From Spirosoma sp. (lineage in GTDB: Bacteria; Bacteroidota; Bacteroidia; Cytophagales; Spirosomataceae), in contig NZ_JAPLET010000020.1 in NCBI RefSeq assembly GCF_026391055.1, positions 248,001-312,000 on the forward strand: 64,000 bases of DNA, read 5' to 3'. Below are positions 41,268-49,354 of the stretch, one piece after another. Position 1 is the first letter of the stretch. Each line of letters begins with the position of its first letter. Under the pieces are notes generated by a model. It ran no database searches, was not told the origin of the DNA, and saw nothing but the letters and a program-made list of their open reading frames with translations. Both the position numbers and the translations under genes were made by a program.

Positions 41268-43712
41268 TCACAATCGCTCGTCGAATAGCTTCAAAATCCG
41301 CTTGTATTCATCCATCCAACTGGTGGGTTCAACAAAGCCGTGGTCTTCAACGGGGTAGGGGGCTAGTTCCCAGTTTTCCTTTTTCAGTTCAATGAGCCGC
41401 TGAGCCAGCCGGACTGCATCCTGAAAATGAACGTTTACATCAACCATGCCATGACAGATAAGCAGGTGACCTTTTAGTCCTTCGGCAAAATTAATGGGCG
41501 AGGAACGTCGGTAGGCTAGTGAGTCGGTTTGGGGTTCGTTCAGGATGTTGGCTGTATACGGGTGGTTGTAGGCTGCCCAGTCGGTTACGGGTCGGAGGGC
41601 AGCCCCGGCTTTGAAAACATCGGGCGTGGTAAACATGGCCATCAGGGTAATAAACCCACCATAAGAGCCGCCATAGATACCAATTCGTTTGACATCGACG
41701 CCCTGCGTTTGAACGAGCCATTTAGCCGCATCGACATGGTCTTCCAGATCCTTGCCGCCCATAAAGCGGTAAATACCCGTGCGCCAGTCGCGGCCGTAGC
41801 CAGCACTGGCCCGGTAGTCGATGTCGAGGACAGTGTACCCTTTATCGGCCAGCAAGTTATGGAACATATACTCCCGAAAATACTGGCTCCACCATTTGTG
41901 GGCGTTTTGCAAATATCCGGCACCGTGTACAAAAACCACCGACTTCCCATTAGGCGTAGCGGGTTTGTACAAGCGGGCGTAGATCGACTGTCCGTCGCGG
42001 GCAGGGATGGTTACCAGCGAAGGCTCCCGCCAGGGGTAGGCTTTGAAGGCGTCGGTTAGCGAGTTGGTCAGTTTAATGGCCGGATTGGCAGTAGCTGCTT
42101 TGGCCGTTTTAGGGTCAGTGCCGGTTTGGTTGATCTCCATCACATATAACTCCCAGGGCTGATTGGTGGAGGAGTACCGAATGGCCATCCGGGTTTCATC
42201 GGGCGAGAGGGTTACATCGTTTGCGCCGGTCATATTTGTCAAACGCGTACGTTCTCCTCCGCTCACCGCCATCCGATAAAAATGCTGCTCGCCGGGGTGA
42301 ACTTCGTTCGTTTGCAGATAGAAGTGTTGTTTGTCTTTTGACAATTGCGCCTGCTGCACCTCGAATTTGCCCGAAGTGAGTTGCTTTTTCTCGCCGGTAA
42401 GCACATTGACGGTGTACAGGTGTGAGTAGCCATCGGCCTCCGACTGAAACCATAGGGTTTGATTATCGCCCAGGAAGCCCACATTGCCCGGCGAGTTTTG
42501 CGAACCGATTCCCGGGCCGCCAATCCAGGTATCTTCATGCTGGCGGTCGAGCAAAGAGAGTTTCTGGGTTTCGGGCTGGAGTCGCATAATCCAGCGGTCT
42601 TTGTTGTCCAGCGAGCGGACGACGACCACACAAAACTTGCCATCTTCCGACCACACCGGGCTGCTGATAGCCACCAGACGCACTTTTTTAGCGGTATCGG
42701 CCTTTACCGTCTTAGCCGATTGCAGGTACGCGGGCTTATCTGTAATGCCCGGAATATCCTTCACCGAAACCGTCTGAACGGTGTCTTTGGCAATGTCATA
42801 AACAAAAAATTCCTGACTGGCCACGGGCGCGCCAACCTTCGTTCGTGCAGCAATTTCTTCAGTATAACCGGATTCGGTTATGTAGTTGGGCACCTGTGCT
42901 GTTTTGGCATTGGTGGGCCGCTTCATGAGCCGGTAAGTGATAAAACGACCATCGGGGCTGAGCGTCGGATTAACGAGGGTTTTATCGTCGAGATAAATTT
43001 CTTTTGGGCGTTTGGGTTGGTCTGCCTTACTAATTCGGTCGGCTTCGTCTTTCTTTTCCTTGCGTTCTTTCAGGACGGACGATAGGCGAAGCTGGTCCTG
43101 TTTGAGGAACTTCTCTTCGTCGGTGAGTTTCGCATCCGCCTTTTTCGAACCTGGTTTAAAGTCGGTAAGTTGGGTTAGCTGGCCGGTTTTTAAGTCGATG
43201 CTGAACAAGTTGCTCCCGCTTCGACGGAAAATTACTTGTTTTTGATCACCGGAAAAAGTGGGGTCCATTTCGACTTCGACGGTATTCGTTAGCTGTCGCA
43301 CCGAGCCGGATTTAAGATCGAGTAAAAACAAGTCGCCCTGCCGGTCAAATACCCGTTGCGTATAGGCAAAGTTAAAGGCCGACACCGGGGGCGCAGGCAG
43401 GGCTCGGCGTTCGGTGGGGCTCACTTTCACTGGTTGCGATGCGGCCAGCAATCTGGCACGGCCGGAACGTGGAGCTGAACTGGTGAACGTTACTTTATAG
43501 AGCGAGTCGCCCAGAGTACGGTCAGGGTTCCAGTTAAAATAAAGGGTTTTCGAATCGTCGGACCAGAAGGGGTTTGAAGGGGATGTGCCGACCCAGCTTT
43601 TCGGGTCCTGCATGATGGTTTCGACGGTGAGGGGTGTAGGTTTTTGCGGGCTAGACTGGGCAACAGCGGATGCACTGGACAGCAGCGCAAACAAAGCGTA
43701 GAGACGATGCAT
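41268..43712 (-). CDS. S9 family peptidase (DPP IV/acylaminoacyl-peptidase type), exported
   Basis: An 814-residue serine peptidase. The start at ATG 43712 (MHRLYALFALLSSASAVAQS) gives a good signal peptide. An N-terminal beta-propeller (about 40-560) contains FNFAYTQRVFDRQGDLFLLD, LSPDGRFITYRLM and LSPDETRMAIRYSS. The C-terminal alpha/beta hydrolase has nucleophile Ser683 in IYGGSYGGFITLM, the Asp in HGMVDVNVHFQDA and the His in VEDHGFVEPTSW. It probably cleaves dipeptides or acyl-amino acids from peptides in the periplasm. Length is normal for the family. Its start is only 21 bp from the divergent MNT-like reading frame. Confidence 0.92.
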   Translation of the reverse strand: MHRLYALFALLSSASAVAQSSPQKPTPLTVETIMQDPKSWVGTSPSNPFWSDDSKTLYFNWNPDRTLGDSLYKVTFTSSAPRSGRARLLAASQPVKVSPTERRALPAPPVSAFNFAYTQRVFDRQGDLFLLDLKSGSVRQLTNTVEVEMDPTFSGDQKQVIFRRSGSNLFSIDLKTGQLTQLTDFKPGSKKADAKLTDEEKFLKQDQLRLSSVLKERKEKKDEADRISKADQPKRPKEIYLDDKTLVNPTLSPDGRFITYRLMKRPTNAKTAQVPNYITESGYTEEIAARTKVGAPVASQEFFVYDIAKDTVQTVSVKDIPGITDKPAYLQSAKTVKADTAKKVRLVAISSPVWSEDGKFCVVVVRSLDNKDRWIMRLQPETQKLSLLDRQHEDTWIGGPGIGSQNSPGNVGFLGDNQTLWFQSEADGYSHLYTVNVLTGEKKQLTSGKFEVQQAQLSKDKQHFYLQTNEVHPGEQHFYRMAVSGGERTRLTNMTGANDVTLSPDETRMAIRYSSTNQPWELYVMEINQTGTDPKTAKAATANPAIKLTNSLTDAFKAYPWREPSLVTIPARDGQSIYARLYKPATPNGKSVVFVHGAGYLQNAHKWWSQYFREYMFHNLLADKGYTVLDIDYRASAGYGRDWRTGIYRFMGGKDLEDHVDAAKWLVQTQGVDVKRIGIYGGSYGGFITLMAMFTTPDVFKAGAALRPVTDWAAYNHPYTANILNEPQTDSLAYRRSSPINFAEGLKGHLLICHGMVDVNVHFQDAVRLAQRLIELKKENWELAPYPVEDHGFVEPTSWMDEYKRILKLFDERL

Positions 43713-43733
43713 TGACGAATGAAGTGAGAGAAT

Positions 43734-44281
43734 GTGCAAAAACCGGAAATTAGGAAGAAAAGGCTGAAAGACTTACTTTTCGTTAGGAAAACGCGCATTA
43801 ATCCGGCCATTGAACCCATTGTTCGGGAGTTTAAAGCGGCTTTGCAGGACATTTACGGTGACCGTCTGGGCGATGTGGTTCTTTACGGTTCGTACGCTCG
43901 TGGCGACTACGACGAATCGGATATTGACCTCATGATTTTGCTGAACGACGAGGACGTGAACACGTATGCCGAATTTTGGCGCTGGCGAACAGGGCTTATT
44001 ACGCGATATTTTATTGCATATGCGCCTTACTGGCTACAGAAGGAATAACGACGAAGAAACACCAGGCTGCCAGAGCTAAATTCAGCGAATTCTTTGTTAA
44101 AACAGGTCGATTTGATGTGCAGGCCAGTAAGATTGTTGGTAATAGTTTTGCCGCTCGTGAATCGGCTGACTATGATATGGAGGCTTTTCTGAGTGAAGTT
44201 GAGGCACAATTGCTACTTGGGGATTCCCAGACTTTCTATGAGCAGACCATCGCTTATTTTGCTCAAAATCCGATTGAGTAG
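43734..44281 (+). pseudogene. Collapsed MNT nucleotidyltransferase-HEPN toxin-antitoxin module
   Basis: The first frame (GTG 43734) gives an MNT-type nucleotidyltransferase N-terminus with the GSYARGDYDESDIDLMIL active-site block. It then runs, near base 43970, into unrelated out-of-frame sequence ending at 44048. A second frame, offset by 2, continues from that same point as the middle and C-terminus of a HEPN protein: NRAYYAIFY, KHQAARAKFSEFFVKTGRFD and ESADYDMEAF, ending at 44281. The C-terminal third of MNT (about 45 residues) and the HEPN start (about 25) are missing. The simplest reading is an internal deletion that fused the two genes out of frame and killed the pair. Neither half is likely functional. 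Confidence 0.75.
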
Positions 44282-44336
44282 TATTGGCTGGACTCTGAAA
44301 GATGGTATCTTGCTTAATGAACCAGTAATCCATTCG

Positions 44337-44624
44337 ATGAAGTACGTTATACACGCTTACGACCATACCGATGCCAACGCCCTCGCCCGCCGGATGGCCG
44401 CCCGCCCCGACCATTTTGCTTACGTCCGTCAATTGAAAGAAAAAGGCCAGTTTATACTGGGTGGCGCACTCATAAGTCCCGAAGAGACGATGATCGGGTC
44501 GATGCTTCTTTTGGATTTCGATACCGAAGAGCAACTTCAGGCGTATCTCAAAACAGATCCCTATATCGTACAGGGCGTTTGGGAAAAAGTGGATACAAAA
44601 CCGTTTCGTCAGGCAGATGTGTAA
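44337..44624 (+). CDS. YciI-like protein
   Basis: A 95-residue ferredoxin-like fold protein from ATG 44337 (MKYVIHAYDHTDANALARRM). The central FAYVRQLKEKGQFILGGAL and the GSMLLLDFDTEEQLQAYLKTDPYIVQGVWEKV ending are typical of YciI and related YCII domains, with the His and Asp pair seen in the family. YciI-like proteins are possible small hydrolases or dehalogenase-like enzymes, and function is generally unknown. An upstream in-frame extension overlapping the HEPN remnant is ignored. It overlaps the next small lipoprotein gene by 8 bp, indicating an operon. Confidence 0.88.
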   Translation: MKYVIHAYDHTDANALARRMAARPDHFAYVRQLKEKGQFILGGALISPEETMIGSMLLLDFDTEEQLQAYLKTDPYIVQGVWEKVDTKPFRQADV

Positions 44625-44844
44625 TCCGGAGTCAAGCTGTACAGCCTCTAAAAGGAACGTCTTCGCATTCCGGTCAATCTACTGCGCCGTTATCCTCCTT
44701 ATTTCATTGGGAACCCTGTCGGCCTGTGGGCAGAAGACAGAAACAAGTACGGCGACGGTCCCCATCGACACAACCGTGGTTGATGACGATACGCTGGAAG
44801 TCAATGATACGGCCCGTTTTAAACAAACAGAGCACGCCCGTTGA
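44617..44844 (+). CDS. Small putative lipoprotein, unknown
   Basis: A 75-residue protein with a basic start and a hydrophobic segment ending in a lipobox (LGTLSAC, Cys37). The remaining 38 residues are Thr/Asp-rich (TVPIDTTVVDDDTLEVNDTARF). The long n-region before the helix is unusual, and a start closer to the helix is not available as ATG. Start and stop overlap (8 bp) with the YciI-like gene point to translational coupling. No family is recognised. Confidence 0.6.
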   Translation: MCNPESSCTASKRNVFAFRSIYCAVILLISLGTLSACGQKTETSTATVPIDTTVVDDDTLEVNDTARFKQTEHAR

Positions 44845-44882
44845 TTACCTAAGAGTAAACCTTAATTAATACAGCACGAATT

Positions 44883-45563
44883 TTGATAAACGCAGCAATA
44901 TTTGATATGGATGGGCTGTTGGTGGATTCTGAGCCCCACTGGCGCGCTATGGAACGGGTTGTTTTTGCCACAGTTGGCCTGCATCTGACTGATGATGAGT
45001 GTAAACAAACGACAGGGCTGCCCATTCCCGATGTAATACACTATTGGTTTGCCCGTGCTCCCTGGACAGAAGAGGCCGCAGCCGGACGAACCCATCAGGA
45101 CCTGGCCAATGCCATTACCGACGGTGTTCACGAACGAATTGCTAATCTGGCCGAACCTATGCCCGGTGCTATTGACGCATTACAGTTCTTTACTGACCGG
45201 GGCATCCCAACCGCCATTGCCTCTGCTTCTCCCATGAGTTTGATCGAAGTTGTTGTCAATCGGCTGGGTATTCGGCCTCTATTGACTTTGTGGCACTCGG
45301 CTACACTGGAGGCTCGTAATAAACCGGCCCCCGATGTATACCTGGGCACTGCCCGAAAACTGAATGTGTTGCCCGCCACTTGTATTACGTTTGAAGACTC
45401 TGGAAACGGGCTCAAATCGGCTTATGCTGCGGGTATGCATACGGTAGCCGTACCTGCCGAATTTGAATACAACGACCCGAAATTTACTATCGCCGACCGG
45501 ATCATCCCTTCTCTTACGGCGTTCTCGGCCGATCTGTTTGAGACATTTCTAGTGAACAAATGA
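44883..45563 (+). CDS. HAD-superfamily phosphatase (hexose phosphate phosphatase-like)
   Basis: A 226-residue HAD hydrolase. No ATG is available before the catalytic motif, so TTG 44883 is taken as the start: INAAIFDMDGLLVDSEP, with Asp8 nucleophile and Asp10 acid/base. SASPMSLIEVVV is motif II, ARNKPAPDVYLGTARKL holds the motif III Lys, and ITFEDSGNGLKSAYAAGM is motif IV. The pattern is close to HxpB/YniC-type 2-deoxyglucose 6-phosphatases, which dephosphorylate sugar phosphates. It sits 38 bp after the small lipoprotein gene and 45 bp before phzF-like, on the same strand. Confidence 0.85.
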   Translation: MINAAIFDMDGLLVDSEPHWRAMERVVFATVGLHLTDDECKQTTGLPIPDVIHYWFARAPWTEEAAAGRTHQDLANAITDGVHERIANLAEPMPGAIDALQFFTDRGIPTAIASASPMSLIEVVVNRLGIRPLLTLWHSATLEARNKPAPDVYLGTARKLNVLPATCITFEDSGNGLKSAYAAGMHTVAVPAEFEYNDPKFTIADRIIPSLTAFSADLFETFLVNK

Positions 45564-45608
45564 GCTTTCCCAATTCCTAAACCGTGCCTTGTGCACTCTA
45601 TAAATTGT

Positions 45609-46430
45609 ATGAAAATTTATCAACTCGATGCCTTTACCGACAAGCTGTTTGCCGGTAATCCGGCGGCTGTGGTTCCGCTCAGCGAATGGTTGCCTGATGA
45701 GCAGATGCAGCGAATTGCTGCCGAGAACAACCTTGCTGAAACGGCTTTCTACGTGAAAACGGACCAGGAGAGTACGTACCATATCCGCTGGTTTACGCCT
45801 ACTGTAGAAGTAGACCTGTGCGGTCATGCGACGCTGGCTACTGGCTATGTTGTATTTTTTCTGGAAAATGAAGCGCTGGAAACGGACCAGATTTATTTTA
45901 ACTCCCGCAGTGGTCAGTTGAAAGTTTGTCGGGGTGAAAATGCCTGGCTAACCCTCGATTTTCCGGCCGATGTGGTGCAGAAAGCCAATGTACAGCCCCC
46001 TTCCCTTATTACCAGTATGGGCGAAAAACCGCTGGCCATCTTTAAAGGCAAAACCGATTACATGCTTGTTTACGAAACCCAGGCGCAGATTGAAGCACTG
46101 GACCCCGATTTTCGGGAGATGAGCAGTGTACCCGCTCGGGGTGTCATTGTAACGGCACCGGGTGATGCGGGGGGCGATGCCGTCGATTTTGTTTCCCGTT
46201 TCTTTGGTCCGCAGTCCGGCATCGATGAAGATCCGGTGACTGGCTCAGCTCACACAACGCTGGTGCCTTACTGGGCCGAAAAACTCGGCAAAACTGAACT
46301 CACCGCCCGGCAGCTTTCCAAACGGGGAGGCTATCTGCGCTGTAAGCTAAACGACAACGGCGAAACACCAGCCCGAGTCGATATTTCGGGGCAAGTTCAA
46401 TTGTACCTAACCGGCGAAATTCATTTGTAA
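45609..46430 (+). CDS. PhzF-family isomerase
   Basis: A 273-residue protein from ATG 45609 (MKIYQLDAFTDKLFAGNPAAVV); six upstream codons lack homology. The diaminopimelate-epimerase-like fold is marked by NNLAETAFYVK with the catalytic Glu, WFTPTVEVDLCGHATLAT, and FFGPQSGIDEDPVTGSAHTTLVPYWAEKL. PhzF enzymes isomerise dihydro-hydroxyanthranilate in phenazine producers, but most homologues, including those in non-phenazine bacteria such as this one, have unknown substrates. It ends an operon-like run from the YciI gene and is followed by a perfect hairpin. Confidence 0.92.
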   Translation: MKIYQLDAFTDKLFAGNPAAVVPLSEWLPDEQMQRIAAENNLAETAFYVKTDQESTYHIRWFTPTVEVDLCGHATLATGYVVFFLENEALETDQIYFNSRSGQLKVCRGENAWLTLDFPADVVQKANVQPPSLITSMGEKPLAIFKGKTDYMLVYETQAQIEALDPDFREMSSVPARGVIVTAPGDAGGDAVDFVSRFFGPQSGIDEDPVTGSAHTTLVPYWAEKLGKTELTARQLSKRGGYLRCKLNDNGETPARVDISGQVQLYLTGEIHL

Positions 46431-46435
46431 AATCT

Positions 46436-46487
46436 GATAGAAGCGTAGATCGAACGGACTTGTATCCGTTCGATCTACGCTTCTATC
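46436..46487. terminator. Perfect 23-bp inverted repeat after phzF-like gene
   Basis: The arms at 46436-46458 and 46465-46487 are exact reverse complements with a 6-nt loop (CTTGTA). It starts 5 bp after the PhzF stop. There is no T-tract. Stem length is far above that of a usual intrinsic terminator, in common with the dyads at 21986 and 50661. Confidence 0.75.
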
Positions 46488-46514
46488 CCTGATAAAAATT
46501 CTACACTATTTTAA

Positions 46515-46545
46515 TTTGTAATAAATCTAAATAGACGTACTTTTG
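46515..46545 (+). promoter_or_regulatory. Full consensus Bacteroidota promoter (TTTG-N19-TACTTTTG)
   Basis: A -33 TTTG (46515-46518) is separated by exactly 19 bp from a -7 TACTTTTG (46538-46545), matching the TTTG-N19-21-TAnnTTTG consensus. It ends 22 bp before the ATG at 46568, predicting a leader of about 19 nt. It is the best promoter match in the window and drives the small Cys-rich gene. Confidence 0.82.
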
Positions 46546-46567
46546 TTGCCTTAAACAACGAGTACAA

Positions 46568-46723
46568 ATGACTGTCGAATCAACTTTATCGGAGTATACT
46601 GAATTATCTGCCAATGCGAAGGTCCTCATTCAGACTAATCCTTTTCTGAGTCAGGAGTGTATCTTGAAAAAGTGTTGCAAAAAATATAAAAAGGGCAAAC
46701 GCTGTAAGAAGTGTCCGGATTGA
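46568..46723 (+). CDS. Small Cys/Lys-rich protein, 51 aa, unknown
   Basis: A 51-residue protein from ATG 46568 to TGA 46721-46723. The first 28 residues are mildly acidic and polar (MTVESTLSEYTELSANAKV). The last 21 are basic with five cysteines: C31, C36, C37, C46 and C49 in the arrangement C-x4-CC-x8-C-x2-C, within KKCCKKYKKGKRCKKCP. There is no signal peptide, so it would be cytosolic and could bind zinc or another metal, or nucleic acid. A consensus promoter and good spacing strongly support expression. It may be cotranscribed with the GNAT gene 48 bp downstream. I do not recognise a named family. Confidence 0.75.
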   Translation: MTVESTLSEYTELSANAKVLIQTNPFLSQECILKKCCKKYKKGKRCKKCPD

Positions 46724-46771
46724 TGGATATTCGATTTTGATCTGATACTGCTTGTCATTCCTGTTCGTCCG

Positions 46772-47224
46772 ATGGAAGTGAGTTATCTACTTTGTCAGGA
46801 GTTACCGTCGGAATCTAATCTAACGTCGCTACTCGCATTACTTGGAGACATATTCTCCAATCAATCTGCTGCTGAAATACAGGCAGAACTAACCTATCAG
46901 ATATCCCGAACTGGTCTGCAAACCATACTGGCCCTAAACGATGGTCGGGTTATTGGCTGCAAACTGGGTTACGAACGTAAGCCTGGTCAGTATTATAGCT
47001 GGCTTGGTGGCGTTCACCCCAACTTTCGGAGTCATGGCATTGCCTCCGAACTCATGCGTCGGCAGCATGACTGGTGCCGGCAGCAGGGCTACCAAACTAT
47101 CCGTACACAAACCTACAATCAGTGGCGCGGAATGCTGATGCTTAACCTCCGGCACGGCTTCGACATCACCGGCACTGTGCAGGGTAAACACGGGCTCACC
47201 ATTGTTCTGGAGAAGCGGTTGTAA
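46772..47224 (+). CDS. GNAT-family N-acetyltransferase
   Basis: A 150-residue GCN5-related acetyltransferase that uses acetyl-CoA to acetylate an amine on an unknown acceptor. The central strand (ILALNDGRVIGCKLGYE), the acyl-CoA pyrophosphate loop (GVHPNFRSHGIASELM) and the C-terminal helix-strand pair (WRGMLMLNLRHGFDITGTVQGKHG) follow the fold. It is cytosolic and follows the Cys-rich small protein gene by 48 bp. Sequence gives no acceptor specificity. Confidence 0.88.
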   Translation: MEVSYLLCQELPSESNLTSLLALLGDIFSNQSAAEIQAELTYQISRTGLQTILALNDGRVIGCKLGYERKPGQYYSWLGGVHPNFRSHGIASELMRRQHDWCRQQGYQTIRTQTYNQWRGMLMLNLRHGFDITGTVQGKHGLTIVLEKRL

Positions 47225-47262
47225 ACGGAACCCAAGCCCTTTCTTTGTTGTCATTAGGGCAG

Positions 47263-48387
47263 ATGCATCTCTATCTTCATATACCGTTCTGCAAACAGGC
47301 CTGCCATTATTGCGACTTTCATTTTAGTACCAGTCTGGGGCAGAAGTCAGCTTTGGTCGATGCGCTTTGTACGGAAATTGCCCTGCAAAAAAGCTACCTG
47401 CCCCATCAGGCACTGGAAACTATTTATTTTGGCGGAGGCACACCTTCCTTATTGACGGAGGCCGAGTTAGCGCAGATTTTTGAAACCATTCACGCTCATT
47501 TTTTAGTTTCGCCAACGGCCGAAATCACCCTTGAAGCTAACCCCGATGATCTTGATTCTGGGAAGCTTCAGATGTTGCGTCGCTATGTTAACCGGCTCAG
47601 TATTGGCATTCAAACGTTCGATGAGACTACGCTCCGCTGGATGAACCGTGCGCATACCGCCACGGAAGCAGAAGTATGCATTGGGCTGGCGCGGCAAGCG
47701 GGATTTGAGAATATGAGCGTTGACCTGATTTACGGAATTCCGGATAGAGACAACCAGGCGTGGCAGCTTGATCTGCAAAAAATACTGGCACTCAACGTGC
47801 CCCACCTCTCGGCTTATGCCCTGACGATTGAACCCGACACCGCTTTTGGGCGCTGGCAGAAAAAAGGGAAATTGCCCCCTGCCGATGAGGACATTGCCGC
47901 CGGACAATTTGAGGAGTTAACAAGTGCGCTAACAACGGCAGGCTACGCCCATTACGAAATATCGAACTTTGCACGGGATGGCCAGTACGCCCGGCACAAC
48001 ACGGCTTATTGGCAACGGCGGCCATACCTGGGCATCGGGCCGAGTGCCCACTCGTACAATGGCCACTCGCGGCAATACAATCTGGCCAATAATGTCCGTT
48101 ATATTGCAGCGATTAGCCAGGGAAAGCTTCCCACCACGCGGGAGGAACTGACCGTTGCCGATCAGGTCAATGAATACCTGCTGACTGGTTTGAGGACCCA
48201 GTGGGGCTGTTCCCTGACGGAACTCGATACGATGCTGGGGGGCAATTTTTCGGCGATACAGGCCCGCGATCTGGCTGCTATGTACAAAACCGGCTGGCTG
48301 GTTCGGCATGGCGATATACTTCTGCTGACTCAGGCCGGTAAACTCTTTGCCGATCGGGTAGCCGCTTCCTTATTCGTAGACGCGTAA
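47263..48387 (+). CDS. hemW: Radical SAM haem chaperone HemW (coproporphyrinogen III oxidase-like)
   Basis: A 374-residue radical SAM enzyme from ATG 47263 (MHLYLHIPFCKQACHYCDFHF); six upstream in-frame codons begin with TTG and are not needed. The cluster cysteines are Cys10, Cys14 and Cys17. YFGGGTPSLL, EANPDDLD, LSIGIQTFDETTLRWMNR and GIGPSAHSYNG are characteristic. HemW proteins lack coproporphyrinogen oxidase activity and act in haem delivery; the CxxxCxxC without an extra adjacent Cys fits HemW better than HemN. It is cytosolic. The gene stands close downstream of the GNAT gene. Confidence 0.9.
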   Translation: MHLYLHIPFCKQACHYCDFHFSTSLGQKSALVDALCTEIALQKSYLPHQALETIYFGGGTPSLLTEAELAQIFETIHAHFLVSPTAEITLEANPDDLDSGKLQMLRRYVNRLSIGIQTFDETTLRWMNRAHTATEAEVCIGLARQAGFENMSVDLIYGIPDRDNQAWQLDLQKILALNVPHLSAYALTIEPDTAFGRWQKKGKLPPADEDIAAGQFEELTSALTTAGYAHYEISNFARDGQYARHNTAYWQRRPYLGIGPSAHSYNGHSRQYNLANNVRYIAAISQGKLPTTREELTVADQVNEYLLTGLRTQWGCSLTELDTMLGGNFSAIQARDLAAMYKTGWLVRHGDILLLTQAGKLFADRVAASLFVDA

Positions 48388-48479
48388 ATCACCTTTTTTT
48401 GCCAATTAGTTGTTAATTCGCACCAAAGCGCGGGATTCCAGCCGCCTTACTGTTATTTTCGCGGTATGCCCTCACTCGT

Positions 48480-49346
48480 ATGAACCCGCAACGTCCTGCC
48501 AATACCTTCCGTACACCTCCCCAGCAAGGGCCACGCCCGAAGGCAGGGAATGCGTCTACCCAGCGCCCAGCGTCATCCGGGCGTGCTTCATCGACAGAAA
48601 AACGGGACTCGGGCAGATTTGCGAAGGTTCGCCGGTTCATTCGTCAGCAACCACTGCTGGAGCGGATTTATTGGATTATGCTGAAGACGTTCCTTTGGCT
48701 TTTCTTTGGTTCATTCGGGTATGTAATTGTGTTGAAGTACGTACCCGTTTGGGTGACGCCACTGGTTGTTTCGCGCTGGGTAGAGACCTTCGGCACGGAT
48801 GAAAACAGCCATGTGTATAAAAAATGGCGACCCTACGAGAAAATCAGCAAAGAAGCCGCTTTGGCCGTAGTATCATCGGAAGATCAGAATTTCCCAACGC
48901 ACTGGGGATTTGACTTCGACGAGATTCAGGATGCCATCAAGGAAAACCAGACGCGCAAGCGGCCCCGCGGGGCCAGTACGATCTCCCAGCAGGTGGCTAA
49001 GAATGTGTTTCTCTGGAATGGCCGTAGTTATATCCGAAAAGGACTTGAGGTTTATTTTACCGCCCTGATCGAGTTGATCTGGGGCAAAAAACGCATTCTG
49101 GAAGTCTACCTGAACGTTGCCGAAACCGGGCCGATGACCTTTGGTGTGGAGGCCGCGTCGCAGCGGTATTACGGGCATTCTGCCGCGTCGCTTTCCCGGG
49201 ATGAAGCCGCACGGATTGCAGCTGTATTGCCAAACCCGCGTTTATTCTCCATCAAAAAACCATCCAGTTACATTCAGCGCCGAACCCGGCAGATTGCCCG
49301 GCAGATGCGCTATCTGGGTGGGCAAAAGTACATTCGGGATTTATAG
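48480..49346 (+). CDS. mtgA: Monofunctional biosynthetic peptidoglycan transglycosylase
   Basis: A 288-residue inner-membrane glycosyltransferase (GT51) that polymerises lipid II into glycan strands. A basic Pro-rich cytoplasmic tail (1-60) precedes one membrane helix (about 64-92: YWIMLKTFLWLFFGSFGYVIVL). The catalytic domain has Glu134 in VVSSEDQNFPTHWGFD, then RGASTISQQVAKNVFLW, GKKRILEVYLNVAETG and AAVLPNPRLFS. There is no transpeptidase domain. The cytoplasmic tail is longer than in the enterobacterial protein. It converges on the MFS gene with 8 bp between. Confidence 0.93.
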   Translation: MNPQRPANTFRTPPQQGPRPKAGNASTQRPASSGRASSTEKRDSGRFAKVRRFIRQQPLLERIYWIMLKTFLWLFFGSFGYVIVLKYVPVWVTPLVVSRWVETFGTDENSHVYKKWRPYEKISKEAALAVVSSEDQNFPTHWGFDFDEIQDAIKENQTRKRPRGASTISQQVAKNVFLWNGRSYIRKGLEVYFTALIELIWGKKRILEVYLNVAETGPMTFGVEAASQRYYGHSAASLSRDEAARIAAVLPNPRLFSIKKPSSYIQRRTRQIARQMRYLGGQKYIRDL

Positions 49347-49354
49347 GGTATAGT

